A DNA stretch of 30,460 bases from Clostridiales bacterium (GCA_004554085.1 SFNY01000053.1:1-30460); one strand, 5' to 3'; shown: positions 6,623-15,456, numbered from the stretch's first letter. The notes: generated by a model not told the origin, from the sequence alone. Numbers and translations are program-made.

Positions 6623-7960
6623 TCAGAGCCTCAGCGCGTCCCTCGCGGCCTCGGGCAGGGCGCTGCCGACCTGATCCAGCAGCTCCTGCAGGCGCTCCCG
6701 GGTGCGGGCCTCGGCGCGCAGCGTGATCTGCTCGGCGGTCACGCTCTTGCGCATCAGGAACCAGCCGTCGGGGAAGTCTGCGCGCACGCCGTCCAGGTGG
6801 CTGATCTCCGCGCCCAGGCTGCGGGCCAGCTCCTCCACCCGATCCAGCCAGCTCTGCTGCTCGGCGTAGGGGCAGGCGATGCGCAGGTCGGGGGTGATCG
6901 GCGGGCAGACGATGCCGGAGACCAGCTCGGAGAGCGTCTGGCCCGACCGGGCAACCAGCTCCGCCATGGTCAGCGCCGCGAACAGGCCGTCGTCGTAGCC
7001 CAGCTCGCCGAAGAAGAAGTGGCCGCTGACCTCGCCGGCAATCGCCGCGCCGTTGTCCAGAAAGCGCTTCTTGATGAAGGCGTGGCCGCTCTTTTCCGGC
7101 AGCGGCGTGCCGCCCATCTCCAGCACGGCCTCGCGGATCACCGAGGAGGACTTCTGGTCGTACACCACCGGGGTGGGATGATCCTTCAGCAGTGCGCGGA
7201 TGAACAGCACCAGAGACTTCTCGTTCTGCACCGGCGCACCGGTCTCGTCCAGGAACACCGCGCGGTCGCCGTCGCCGTCGAAGGCCACGCCCAGGTCCGC
7301 GCCGCAGGCGCGCACCGCCTCGCTGGTCTTGCCCAGGCAGCTGTAGTCCGCCGGATTGGGGGAACGGTTCGGGAAGGAGCCGTCCGGCTCGCAGAACAGC
7401 TCGGTCACGCGGTAGCCCGCGCGGCGGAATGCCTCCGGGGCAACGCGGCTCATCGCGCCGTTGCCCGCGTCCACCAGAATGTGCAGCGGCTTCGGCGCAG
7501 TGAAGCGCTCTTCGAGGCTGTCCAGATAGTCCCGCGTCACGTCCCAGTGGGTCAGCGTGCCCTGCTTCTGTGCAAAGTCCCCGCGCAGCACGATGTCATG
7601 CAGCGCATCCATCACCTTCCGGGTCACGGGTTCACTGCTGATCATGAACTTCACGCCGTTGTACTCCGGCGGGTTGTGGGACGCGGTGACGGTGGCCCCG
7701 GCCACGGCGTCGCTGTGCTTCAGCGCGTAGTACAGCACCGGCGTGGGGATGGTTCCCAGATCCACAAGCTCCGCGCCGGATTCCAGCAGGCCCTCCATAA
7801 GCGCCCCTTTCAGCTCCGGCGTGGACAGGCGCAGATCGCCACCCAGCAGAATCTTTCCGGGGGCCATCGTGGCCAGGGCCCGCCCGATCAGGCGGCACTC
7901 CGGGGCGGTGATTTCGCGGCCATACACGCCGCGAACGTCGCAATCCTTGTAAATGCTCAT
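6623..7960 (-). CDS. Phosphomannomutase/phosphoglucomutase family protein
   Basis: The 445-residue protein is an alpha-D-phosphohexomutase, which interconverts hexose-1- and hexose-6-phosphates through a phosphoserine. The start reads YKDCDVRGVYGREI, the active-site serine loop is TASHNPPEYNGVKF (residues about 94-107), the metal-binding loop is DGDGDRAV (about 233-240), the sugar-binding loop is GEVSGHFFF, and a C-terminal phosphate-binding domain follows. The active-site set is complete. It abuts the FGGY kinase gene (TGAATG, stop immediately followed by start) with a GGAGG site inside the kinase's last codons, so it is probably translationally coupled. It could supply hexose-1-phosphate for nucleotide sugars used by the facing sugar transferase; this link and the exact sugar are inference. 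Confidence 0.92.
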   Translation of the reverse strand: MSIYKDCDVRGVYGREITAPECRLIGRALATMAPGKILLGGDLRLSTPELKGALMEGLLESGAELVDLGTIPTPVLYYALKHSDAVAGATVTASHNPPEYNGVKFMISSEPVTRKVMDALHDIVLRGDFAQKQGTLTHWDVTRDYLDSLEERFTAPKPLHILVDAGNGAMSRVAPEAFRRAGYRVTELFCEPDGSFPNRSPNPADYSCLGKTSEAVRACGADLGVAFDGDGDRAVFLDETGAPVQNEKSLVLFIRALLKDHPTPVVYDQKSSSVIREAVLEMGGTPLPEKSGHAFIKKRFLDNGAAIAGEVSGHFFFGELGYDDGLFAALTMAELVARSGQTLSELVSGIVCPPITPDLRIACPYAEQQSWLDRVEELARSLGAEISHLDGVRADFPDGWFLMRKSVTAEQITLRAEARTRERLQELLDQVGSALPEAARDALRL

Positions 7961-9400
7961 TCAGACCTCCACAGCGTAGATTTTTTGGATATCCTCCCGG
8001 AAGCGGGCGTAGATTTCGGCGTAGCGCGCGCTCAGTTCCGCGTCCGGCTCCACCTCGGTGGAATAGCGGATCATCGCGCCCGCTGCGGCCTCCAGACCGC
8101 CGAAGGATGCGGATGCGGCCAGCAGCGCCGAGCCCATCGCCGCGTCCACGACCTCGGGCACCAGCAGCCGCCTGTTCAGGATGGACGCGCGAATCTTCAG
8201 CCACAGCGCGCTCCTGCACGCGCCGCCGGTGGTGTACACAGTGTCGCCCACCGGGCAACCCAGTGCGATCATGTGATCCAGCGACAGGCGCTCGGCGTAG
8301 CCCACGCCCTCCATGATGGCGGGGTAGAGCCTGCCTCCGGTTACGTCGCCCAGGTAGAAGGGTTCGCAGTCCGGCAGCACGAAGGGGAAGCGCTCGCCGC
8401 GCCCGGTGAGGGGATAGCAGCGCACGCCGGTGGGGATCAGGCCCTCGCTTAAGGCGTTCATCTCGTCGAAGCTCTTCTCGCCCCGGGCCTGGTTCAGCAC
8501 CCGTCCACCCAGATTTGCCGCGCCGCCCAGCAGCCATTCGCCGCCCGGCAGCATGTGGGAGTAGCTGGAGCCGTTGGGATCGATCACCAGGCGGTCGGTC
8601 ACGCCCTTGAGCACGAAGGTGGTGCCGATGATGGAGGCCCAGCGCCCCGGGGCCACTGCGCCCGCAGCCAGTGCGGAGGCGTAGCCGTCGGTGGAGCCGC
8701 CAACCACCAGCGTGCGGGTGGACAGGCCCAGCTTCGCAGCGGCCTCGACGGTCACGTGGGCGATGGGCGCGCCCGGGGACACGATTCTCGGCAGCTTGGC
8801 AAGGTCGAGGCCCAAAACAGACGCATATTCCTCCGGCCAGCGCCCGTCGATCAGGTCGTAGCCGGTCTTGAGGGCGTTGCTGTAATCGGAGGTGCAGTAT
8901 TCGCCGCAGAGCATGCCGGCGATGTAGTCCGCCTGATGGGCGAAGATGCGGGTCTTTTCGTAGATCTCCGGCAGCTCGTCATGCACCCACAGCACGCGCG
9001 GCAGTGAAAAGGACGCGCCGAACTTGTAGCCCAGCTTGCGCTCGATGTGGCCCATCGCGCCGTGGATGCGCGCGGCCTGCTCCTTGGCGCGGGGGTCGTT
9101 GTACATGATGCCGTTGGTCAGGGGACGCATGTTTTCATCCAATGGAACGATGGTGCCGCTGGTTCCGTCGATGGAGATGGATGCGATGGCCTCCGGGTCG
9201 GAAAGCTGCGCGGTGCAGGCCCGGATGGCGGCCTCGGCGGCATTCACCCACGCGGCGGGGGACTGCTCGTACCACAGCGGATTTTCGGAGATGTTCAGGG
9301 TCGCAAACGGGACGGAGTGGGCCGCAGCGACGCCGCCCTGCGCGTCCGATACCACGCAGCGCACGCCCTGCGTGCCCACGTCAATGCCCATGAAAAGCAT
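7961..9400 (-). CDS. FGGY-family carbohydrate kinase (xylulokinase/ribulokinase-like)
   Basis: The 479-residue protein has both actin-fold halves of FGGY kinases. The N-terminus MGIDVGTQGVRCVV is the first ATP/phosphate loop, SIDGTSGTIVPLD (about 98-110) is the sugar-domain signature, GGSTDGYASAL is the second phosphate region, and TTGGACRSALWLKI (about 394-407) is the FGGY C-terminal adenosine site. These enzymes phosphorylate ketopentoses, polyols or similar sugars. The SIDGTSGT form is closer to the ribulokinase-like subgroup than to classical XylB, but the substrate is not determined. An upstream in-frame extension is open, but the ATG at 9400 has AAAGGAGGG at ideal spacing. It is the first gene of a two-gene unit with the phosphohexomutase. 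Confidence 0.9.
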   Translation of the reverse strand: MLFMGIDVGTQGVRCVVSDAQGGVAAAHSVPFATLNISENPLWYEQSPAAWVNAAEAAIRACTAQLSDPEAIASISIDGTSGTIVPLDENMRPLTNGIMYNDPRAKEQAARIHGAMGHIERKLGYKFGASFSLPRVLWVHDELPEIYEKTRIFAHQADYIAGMLCGEYCTSDYSNALKTGYDLIDGRWPEEYASVLGLDLAKLPRIVSPGAPIAHVTVEAAAKLGLSTRTLVVGGSTDGYASALAAGAVAPGRWASIIGTTFVLKGVTDRLVIDPNGSSYSHMLPGGEWLLGGAANLGGRVLNQARGEKSFDEMNALSEGLIPTGVRCYPLTGRGERFPFVLPDCEPFYLGDVTGGRLYPAIMEGVGYAERLSLDHMIALGCPVGDTVYTTGGACRSALWLKIRASILNRRLLVPEVVDAAMGSALLAASASFGGLEAAAGAMIRYSTEVEPDAELSARYAEIYARFREDIQKIYAVEV

Positions 9401-9425
9401 AGGAATCCCTCCTTTGTTCATAAGT

Positions 9426-9455
9426 ATTATAGCGTAAAGAGCGCCCGGCCCGCAA
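9426..9455 (-). promoter_or_regulatory. Promoter of the FGGY kinase-phosphohexomutase unit
   Basis: On the minus strand TTGCGG (9455-9450), an 18-nt spacer and TATAAT (9431-9426) lie about 25 nt upstream of the kinase start. Confidence 0.65.
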
Positions 9456-9543
9456 GTACATTTTCGGGTCGCGCGCAAGTTCATAAATGCTTCATATTCG
9501 GGGACTACAATGAGGGTCAATTCAGGAGAAGGAAGTGAGATCG

Positions 9544-10230
9544 ATGGACAAAATGAAGCGCAAATTCGGACGTGAATGCTGGTATCTGCTGTACTTGCCC
9601 ATCTATCTGCTGCTGTTTGCACTGGTGGAGCATTTGATTGTGGACAACTACTGGGTCTCCTGGTGCACGCTGGACGACAAGATTCCCTTCGTGCGGCAGT
9701 TTGTGCTGATCTACGTACTATGGTATCCGCTGATGCTGGGCACGGCGCTCTATCTGCTGCTGCGGGACAGGCGCGCCTTCGTGCGCTATGCGCGGTCGGT
9801 GGTGATTGCCCTGACCGCCTGCATGCTGATCTTCGTGCTCCTTCCCAGCGGGCAGGTGCTGCGGCCCGCAGAGGTGCCGGGCAACGACCTGACGGCATGG
9901 CTGCTGCGCGCCATCTATGCGGCGGACACGAACACAAACGTGTTCCCCAGCATGCACGTGGTGGGCACGCTGGCGGCGGTGATCGGGATCTTCGACAGCC
10001 GGAGCGCGCCGCGCGGCATGCAGTGTAGCGTAGCGCTGCTGGGCGTGCTGATCAATGCCTCTACGGTGCTCATCAAGCAGCACTCGGTGCTGGACATCCT
10101 CGGAGGCATTGTGCTGTACTGGCTGGTGTACCTGCTGGTCTACCGCCTGCCGGAGCTGCACCGCAGCAGTCGTCTGGCCCGGCCATGTGCTCACGTGCGT
10201 TGCCGCAGACGCACAGCGCCGCAGCATTAG
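9544..10230 (+). CDS. PAP2-superfamily membrane phosphatase
   Basis: The protein has about 228 residues and some six hydrophobic segments. The PAP2 motifs are recognisable in the relaxed form common in Firmicutes: LRPAEVPG (motif 1, without the usual leading lysine), PSMH in place of PSGH, and a final KQHSVLDIL supplying the catalytic histidine and aspartate. Such proteins dephosphorylate lipid phosphates (phosphatidate or undecaprenyl pyrophosphate) at the membrane; the substrate here is not known. The arginine-rich tail is unusual. ATG 9544 has GGAAG 8 nt upstream; an alternative GTG at 9535 with AGGAG 6 nt upstream would add three residues. Its stop overlaps tail-to-tail with the MgtC-family gene. 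Confidence 0.85.
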   Translation: MDKMKRKFGRECWYLLYLPIYLLLFALVEHLIVDNYWVSWCTLDDKIPFVRQFVLIYVLWYPLMLGTALYLLLRDRRAFVRYARSVVIALTACMLIFVLLPSGQVLRPAEVPGNDLTAWLLRAIYAADTNTNVFPSMHVVGTLAAVIGIFDSRSAPRGMQCSVALLGVLINASTVLIKQHSVLDILGGIVLYWLVYLLVYRLPELHRSSRLARPCAHVRCRRRTAPQH

Positions 10231-10937
10231 AGCTCGTCGATGAAGTAGACGTAATCCAGGGATCGAAGCGCTTCGATGATTTCATCGTGGCGCTTGTATT
10301 TTTTCAGCTCGGGGCTTGTGATGGTCACGGAGATGGAGTACACGCTCAGCCCGGAGTTGAGATACGCCGGGTTGGACTCGATGTCGTCGATGCGCAGGCC
10401 CAGTCGGCGGATGGTGGCCACGAAGTCCTGCAGGTTGCGCCGCTCTTTCAGCTCCAGGTGCACCTCGAAGTGATTGGAGCGATCCTTCAGATAGGCCTCA
10501 AAGGGTGGGAACAGCGACAGGCAGCACAGCAGCGCCCCGAAGCCGATCAGCGCAAGCGCGTACAGCCCCGCGCCGATGGCCAGCCCCAGCGCCACGATGG
10601 CCCACAGGCCCATGGAGGTGGTCAGCCCCTTGATCTGGCTGCGGGAGCTGTACAGGATGGAGTTGCTGCTGATGATGGCCACGCCGATCACTGCGGCGGC
10701 GGAGACGATGGGGATGCCGCCGCCCAGGCTCTGATCCACCATCATGGCGATGGCGCTGGCGAGGCAGGCCAACATGAAGGTGCGCAGGCCTGCGGCGTGG
10801 CGCTTGGTGGCGCGTTCGCAGCCGATGATGGCGCTGCACAGGATGGCGAGGGCGATGCGCAAGAGCGCCGACCAGACGTTGATTTCGGCGGACCAGCTGC
10901 CCAGCAGCATGGCGATGGGATCGTGAAGGTTCATCAT
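10227..10937 (-). CDS. MgtC/SapB family membrane protein
   Basis: The 236-residue protein has the MgtC signature IIGCERATKRHAAGLRTFM (residues about 37-55) and four to five membrane segments in the first 150 residues. A soluble C-terminal ACT-like domain of about 85 residues follows (FEVHLELKERRNLQDFVATI). MgtC-type proteins are linked to magnesium limitation and to inhibition of F1Fo-ATP synthase in pathogens; the role of the Clostridia forms is not established. A GGAGGG site precedes ATGATG. It follows the antiporter gene by 27 nt and is probably co-transcribed, which hints at ion homeostasis. Its stop overlaps that of the convergent PAP2 gene by 4 bp. Confidence 0.92.
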   Translation of the reverse strand: MMNLHDPIAMLLGSWSAEINVWSALLRIALAILCSAIIGCERATKRHAAGLRTFMLACLASAIAMMVDQSLGGGIPIVSAAAVIGVAIISSNSILYSSRSQIKGLTTSMGLWAIVALGLAIGAGLYALALIGFGALLCCLSLFPPFEAYLKDRSNHFEVHLELKERRNLQDFVATIRRLGLRIDDIESNPAYLNSGLSVYSISVTITSPELKKYKRHDEIIEALRSLDYVYFIDEL

Positions 10938-10964
10938 GGGTTTTCCCTCCTGTCATGGATGGAT

Positions 10965-12428
10965 TCAGCGGCGATTCAGCAGCCGCCGTCGGTTCATGCT
11001 GTGGTAGTACTCGCTCTGCTCCAGCGCAGCCTGCGTAAAGGCTTCCTCCTCCTCGCTCATCTCCGGCTCGCTGTGCACCGGCAGCTCCTTCTGGATGCGC
11101 TGGATGCGCTCGATCAGGATCTCTGCCTCGCTGCGGGGCTGGTTCTCCGCGTCGGTCTCCGAAACGGGAGCCAGATCCTCGATCTTATTGGAGTAGGAGC
11201 CGGAGAGGTAGAGCGAGAGCTTCGCGCAGGCGGGGCCCACCAGCTCGTAGAGCACGCTGGAGGCCAGGATGATGGTCTCCAGATGCTCGCCGGTCTCCCC
11301 GCCCAGCGTGCGCGCGCCCAGTGCGGCCAGGCCGATAGCCACGCCCGCCTGGGGGATCAGCGCAAGGCCGAGGTAGTCCCGCACCTGCGCGGGCTTCTTC
11401 GCGATCAGACAGCCCAGATATGCGCCGAGGTACTTGCCCAGAATGCGCACCAGGAAGTACACCACGCCGATGGCGATCAGCGGCACAGAGCCGATGGAGC
11501 CGGAGGTTCCCACCAGCGCGTCCAGCCGGAAGCCCAGGCCCGAGTGCACGAAGAACAAGAGCAGAATCGGCGGACTGAAGTAGTTCAGCTGCCGGAACAG
11601 GTTGGAATCGTCGGTGATGTTGATGTACACCATGCCCATGGACATGCAGCCCAGCAGCGGCGAAACGTCCAGCATCGCGCACACGCCACAGAAGGCGAAC
11701 AGCAGCGCGATGGACACGATCAGCCGGTTGTCGGCGGAGCGCTTGCCCAGCAGGAGCTTGAGCAGCACGCCGAACACGCCGCCCAGGCCCAGCACGCCCA
11801 GGTTGATGGCCAGCGGCTTGCCGATCTCCAGCAGCATGTTTCGGGATTCGCCGCCTGCGCCCATGGAGGAGATGGCCACCGAGATGGCGATGGAGTAGGC
11901 CACCAGGCTCACCACGTCGTCCAGGGCAACCACCTGCAGCAGCGTGTCCACGAAGTCGCCCTGGGCGTGGGTCTGACGGATGGTCATCATGGTGGAGGCC
12001 GGGGCCGTGGCCGAGGCCAGCGCGGCCAGCACGATGGAGAAGGGCAGGTTCACGCCCAGTACCCAGTAGCACACGATGAAGATCAGCACCGAGGCCATGC
12101 AGGCCTCCAGCAACGTAATCAGGATCACGCCCATGCCGCTCTTCTTCAGCGTGGACAGGCGGAAGAACTCGCCCACGCTGAAGGCGATGAACGCCAGCGC
12201 GATGTCGGAGATGAAGTCCATGCCGTCGATGATCTTTTCCGGGATCAGGTTCAGGCAGTAGGGGCCGATCAGGATGCCGGTCACGATGTAGGCGGTCACG
12301 TTCGGCAGGCGCAGCCGCTTGGTGACGCGGGTCATGGCGAAGCCCAGAAACAGCATCAGCGCGATGGAGATGATGATGGGCGCGACCTGCGAGGAGGACG
12401 CAAGCTTTGCGTAGGTTTCATCGAGCAT
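10965..12428 (-). CDS. Cation:proton antiporter, CPA2/KefB-NapA type
   Basis: The 487-residue protein has 12 or so membrane segments over residues 12-410 and a charged cytoplasmic tail of about 75 residues. The typical start is present (LMLFLGFAMTRVTKRLRLPN, VTGILIGP), and ALDDVVSLVAYSIAI contains the two aspartates expected to bind the ion in electrogenic CPA2 members. These carriers exchange Na+ or K+ for protons. The ATG at 12428 has GGGAGG at 7 nt; open frame continues upstream but has no ribosome site. The tail has no complete TrkA-N domain, unlike KefB/KefC. It heads an operon with the MgtC-family gene. Ion specificity is unresolved. Confidence 0.9.
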   Translation of the reverse strand: MLDETYAKLASSSQVAPIIISIALMLFLGFAMTRVTKRLRLPNVTAYIVTGILIGPYCLNLIPEKIIDGMDFISDIALAFIAFSVGEFFRLSTLKKSGMGVILITLLEACMASVLIFIVCYWVLGVNLPFSIVLAALASATAPASTMMTIRQTHAQGDFVDTLLQVVALDDVVSLVAYSIAISVAISSMGAGGESRNMLLEIGKPLAINLGVLGLGGVFGVLLKLLLGKRSADNRLIVSIALLFAFCGVCAMLDVSPLLGCMSMGMVYINITDDSNLFRQLNYFSPPILLLFFVHSGLGFRLDALVGTSGSIGSVPLIAIGVVYFLVRILGKYLGAYLGCLIAKKPAQVRDYLGLALIPQAGVAIGLAALGARTLGGETGEHLETIILASSVLYELVGPACAKLSLYLSGSYSNKIEDLAPVSETDAENQPRSEAEILIERIQRIQKELPVHSEPEMSEEEEAFTQAALEQSEYYHSMNRRRLLNRR

Positions 12429-12557
12429 ACAAACGCCTCCCTTCGGATGAAGGTTTATATTCCGCAGGACGTGCGGGGATGCATTTGCGGCGATTTGATC
12501 GGATGGCATGGAGCCAAAACGCCACATATTCGTCCCTGCGCGCAATCTGGTTTAATT

Positions 12558-12566
12558 ATTATAACA
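12558..12566 (-). promoter_or_regulatory. Extended -10 promoter of the antiporter operon
   Basis: On the minus strand TGTTATAAT forms an extended -10 element. No good -35 hexamer stands 17 nt upstream, as is common for extended -10 promoters. Confidence 0.6.
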
Positions 12567-12601
12567 CAATATCCACAAAAATCCAGCCCGTGCGGGAGGA
12601 T

Positions 12602-12630
12602 TTGCATTTTTTTCGAACATGTGGTATAAC
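12602..12630 (+). promoter_or_regulatory. Promoter of larB
   Basis: TTGCAT (12602-12607), a 17-nt spacer and TATAAC (12625-12630) lie about 48 nt upstream of the larB start, divergent from the antiporter promoter. Confidence 0.7.
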
Positions 12631-12677
12631 AGGGATAGAAAAACGCGCGTCCGGCCTGCGCCGGGGAAAGGCATGAA

Positions 12678-13430
12678 ATGGAACAAAAGGAAACACTGGA
12701 GCTACTCAGACAGGTGCAGGCGGGGGAAATCGCACCCGAGCAGGCGCTGCATGCGCTCAAGACCCAGCCGTTTACCGACATCGGCTACGCCAAGGTGGAC
12801 CACCACCGCGCCCTGCGCAAGGGCGCGGCGGAGGTGATCTACGGCGAGGGCAAGACCGCGGAACAGATCTGCGGCATCCTGGACAGCATGGAGGCCGCGG
12901 GCCAGCGCACCGCGCTGATCACCCGGCTGGATGCGCAGAAGGCCGAAATCGTGATGCGCAGCCATCCGCTGGACTACCGCGCGGTCTGCCGCATCGGCAT
13001 CGCGGGGAAGGTGCCGGAGCCGGACGGCGCAAGCTACGTGGTGGTCTGCACCGGCGGCACCAGCGACATCCCCGTGGCGGAGGAGGCGGCGGTCACCGCC
13101 GAGGCTCTGGGCAGCCGCGTGCTGCGGCTGTACGACGTGGGCGTGGCGGGCATTCACCGGCTGCTGTCCAACATGGACGAATTGATGGATGCGAGGTGCG
13201 TGGTGGCGGTCGCCGGCATGGAGGGCGCGCTGGCCAGCGTGGTGGGCGGCCTGGTGGACTGCCCGGTGATCGCGGTGCCCACCAGCGTGGGTTACGGCGC
13301 GTCATTCCATGGATTGGCGGCGCTGCTGTCGATGCTGAATGCCTGCTCCAGCGGGTGCAGCGTGGTGAACATCGACAACGGCTTCGGCGCGGGGTATCTG
13401 GCGAACATGATCAATCACATCGGATGCTGA
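12678..13430 (+). CDS. larB: Nickel-pincer cofactor biosynthesis protein LarB
   Basis: The 250-residue protein matches LarB over its whole length. The N-terminal part has DIGYAKVDHHRALRKGAAEVIYG (residues about 34-56), and the C-terminal AIR-carboxylase (PurE-like) fold has CTGGTSDIPVAEEA, LYDVGVAGIHR and PTSVGYGASFHG. LarB carboxylates and hydrolyses nicotinic acid adenine dinucleotide, the first step to the nickel-pincer nucleotide used by lactate racemase and related epimerases; LarE and LarC complete the pathway. Neither partner is nearby, so they must be encoded elsewhere or be missing. GGGGAAAGG supports the start. A hairpin terminator follows the stop at once. Confidence 0.95.
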   Translation: MEQKETLELLRQVQAGEIAPEQALHALKTQPFTDIGYAKVDHHRALRKGAAEVIYGEGKTAEQICGILDSMEAAGQRTALITRLDAQKAEIVMRSHPLDYRAVCRIGIAGKVPEPDGASYVVVCTGGTSDIPVAEEAAVTAEALGSRVLRLYDVGVAGIHRLLSNMDELMDARCVVAVAGMEGALASVVGGLVDCPVIAVPTSVGYGASFHGLAALLSMLNACSSGCSVVNIDNGFGAGYLANMINHIGC

Positions 13431-13437
13431 AAAAATG

Positions 13438-13462
13438 CGGCGTGACCTTCGCGGTCACGCCG
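13438..13462 (+). terminator. Terminator after larB
   Basis: A 10-bp stem CGGCGTGACC/GGTCACGCCG with a 5-nt loop begins 8 nt past the stop. Six A's precede it and only three T's follow, so it may work in both directions. Confidence 0.7.
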
Positions 13463-13536
13463 TTTGCGCTGAGAGGATTGCTGTAGGGGATGGGATTTCC
13501 GCCCTTTGCCCCCGGATCTGTCCGATAAACTGGGAT

Positions 13537-13764
13537 TTATTCCGTTGGTGCAATTACAATATTGCATTGATCGCAGTAAAATGCCTCCGCACTATATCCA
13601 GACGCCTTGAAGAACGAGAATTTATTCTTCAAGGTAATCCCCTTGTCTGTTGTTTTGAAGTTTATTCTTGATGGCATTACACCCTTTGGCAGCCATTGTA
13701 CAGGCTGACTTCCATTGTAGATGTAACCCTCTACCATTTCTTTGCTGCAATACGGGCAATTCAT
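13537..13764 (-). CDS. Small zinc-ribbon protein (DUF6487-like)
   Basis: The 75-residue protein begins MNCPYCSKEMVEGYIYNG and ends with FYCDQCNIVI, giving two CxxC knuckles at residues 3-6 and 64-67 that would bind one zinc. The layout is that of the short Firmicutes zinc-ribbon family I know as DUF6487; function is unknown. GGGAGAG stands at suitable spacing before the ATG. The gene is clearly poorer in G+C than all its neighbours and uses many A/T-ending codons, which suggests later acquisition. It stands alone, convergent with larB. Confidence 0.8.
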   Translation of the reverse strand: MNCPYCSKEMVEGYIYNGSQPVQWLPKGVMPSRINFKTTDKGITLKNKFSFFKASGYSAEAFYCDQCNIVIAPTE

Positions 13765-13893
13765 ATATTGACTCTCCCTTTCGTCAAAATCCGGTTTGTC
13801 GGACTCCTTTCATATCATCCTATCCCGAAACAGAAATCAGGAACAGCTACGGCGGAGCAGGACTCTGTGGCTGCAAGGGGTTCTGCAATCGGT

Positions 13894-15403
13894 TCAGTTC
13901 GGCTCGAAGCGGAAGCCGCAGATCAGCCTGCGCGGCGGGTTTTCCAGCTTCAGTCGCAGAAGATATCGCCCGGAAGCATTGGGCAGCTCCTCCACCTCGG
14001 GGGTGAGCTCGCCGTCCCAGCTGAGGGTCATGGGGCCGAGGCGCACGCTGTCGTGCAGGGGGATGGGGCGCTGCACGCACAAAAACCGGAAGCAGAGCTG
14101 CCGTGGCTGGCGGAGAAACTCGATGGCGTCCACCAGGCGCACGCTGCCCTCGCCGCGCATCACCATCAGCGTGCGCTGGCAGGCGGCCAGGCCGCACTCC
14201 TCCGGGTAGACGTCCGTGAGATCCACGCTCATCAGATCGCGCCCATCGCCGAAGTCCGCGTCGCAGGCCAGCGGCGCCCGGGGCCGCTTCAGCGGATCAA
14301 TGCCGTCGATTTCGGGCAGGCTGTGCGCCTCGCCGCCCATGTCGGCCAGGACGGGCAGGCTGTTGAAGAACAGCGTGACGTCGCCTGCGTTTCCGCGTCG
14401 GCCTGCGCCCGTCAGTGCGGCGAAGATGCCGTCCATCCGGGAGACCATGACGAGGCCGTCCTCGCTGGCGGCGCGCTTGAGCCTCGGCGGGGTGGAGAGC
14501 TCGTCCTGGGCGGCGCGCAGGTACTCCATGGAGAGCACGCGCCCGGTGACGCTGAACGCAGGCGGTCTGGATGCCCGATCCGGCGGGATCGACGAAGTAT
14601 TCGTTGGCGATCCAGGGAATCAGCACGTCGTCCAGGCGGTTGGCCATGGGGGCCTCCCGGGTCAGATCCAGCTCGCCCCGGGTCAGACGCTTCAGCAGGC
14701 GGGTGAGATCCGCCAGTGCGCACGCATCGGCGAGGCGATCCTGAATGGGGCGGTTGCTGTCGGGGGAGGTGGCGTTGATGCGATCCAGCAGGTGCAGCAG
14801 GGACTTCACCGGCTGCTGCCGCCGGGAGGGACTGCCCTCCATCAGCAGGCAGGAAAGCAGCAGATCGGAGAGGATCAGCGCGGGGCAGCTTCCGCGCCCC
14901 TGCAGGAAGGGATAGTCGTCGTGGGCGAGGATCGGCGCGAGCAGGCGGCGGCGCACCTCGCCGATCATGGCGCTCATCAGGTTCGGAGCGACCTCGCGCA
15001 GCGCGGCGCGGTGGCGGCGCAGCATCCAGGCCAGCAGCACGCCGGTCTCGGCGGCCTGCAGATCGATGGTGGGGTGGGCGGGATCGTCAAAGCCGCCGTA
15101 TTCCGCCCAGCAACCCTCCTCCAGGATCAGGCCGATCAGGTCGATCATGCGCTCCAGCGCGGCGCTGTTGGGCTCCACCCAAAGAAAGGCCTCCAGCTGT
15201 TCACGGCGTGCGCGCTGGATGTGGGCGAAGCGCTCCGGCTCCTGCATGCGCGCGGAGGGCGGCATGAATTCGGCCTCCGCCTGAAGGGCGCGCAGGGCCG
15301 CCTGGTTGCAGCGGTCGGTCAGCAGGTCGCTGGGCCGGGGAACCGGGATGTTCCCGGGATCCACGGCGGAACCGGTCAGAATGGATATGCCCCGCGCAAA
15401 CAT
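13894..15403 (-). pseudogene. Heparinase II/III-like protein, frameshifted and lacking catalytic motifs
   Basis: Two overlapping frames together give one protein of about 502 residues. Frame 1 (from ATG 15403, AAAGGAG site) includes PTIDLQAAETGVLLAWML and ANEYFVDPAGSGIQ. Near 14560 it must shift by one base to continue as FSVTGRVLSMEYLRAA and LPVLADMGGEAHSLPEIDG. The layout (alpha-helical N-terminal half, then a beta-sandwich with GGEAHSLP) is that of heparinase II/III-like proteins common in Clostridia. In those, the helical half usually has an NWNPW-type segment and a CDEGPGYW-type segment; here the equivalent places read GSCPALILSD and SPDSNRPIQD, so catalytic residues look lost. The 1510-bp span is three times 503 plus one, consistent with a one-base insertion. 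It is either a decaying gene or a sequencing error in a pseudoenzyme. Confidence 0.75.
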
Positions 15404-15456
15404 GGCGCCGCACTCCTTTCGCAAGTCGATTCAATGGGGGAGGGAGCTGTTTCGGC

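Noticed and set aside
10185..12629. An 814-codon open frame on the plus strand opposite the MgtC and antiporter genes
   Set aside because: It is a shadow of two well-supported minus-strand membrane proteins; its translation is His/Gln/Ala-rich with no domain.
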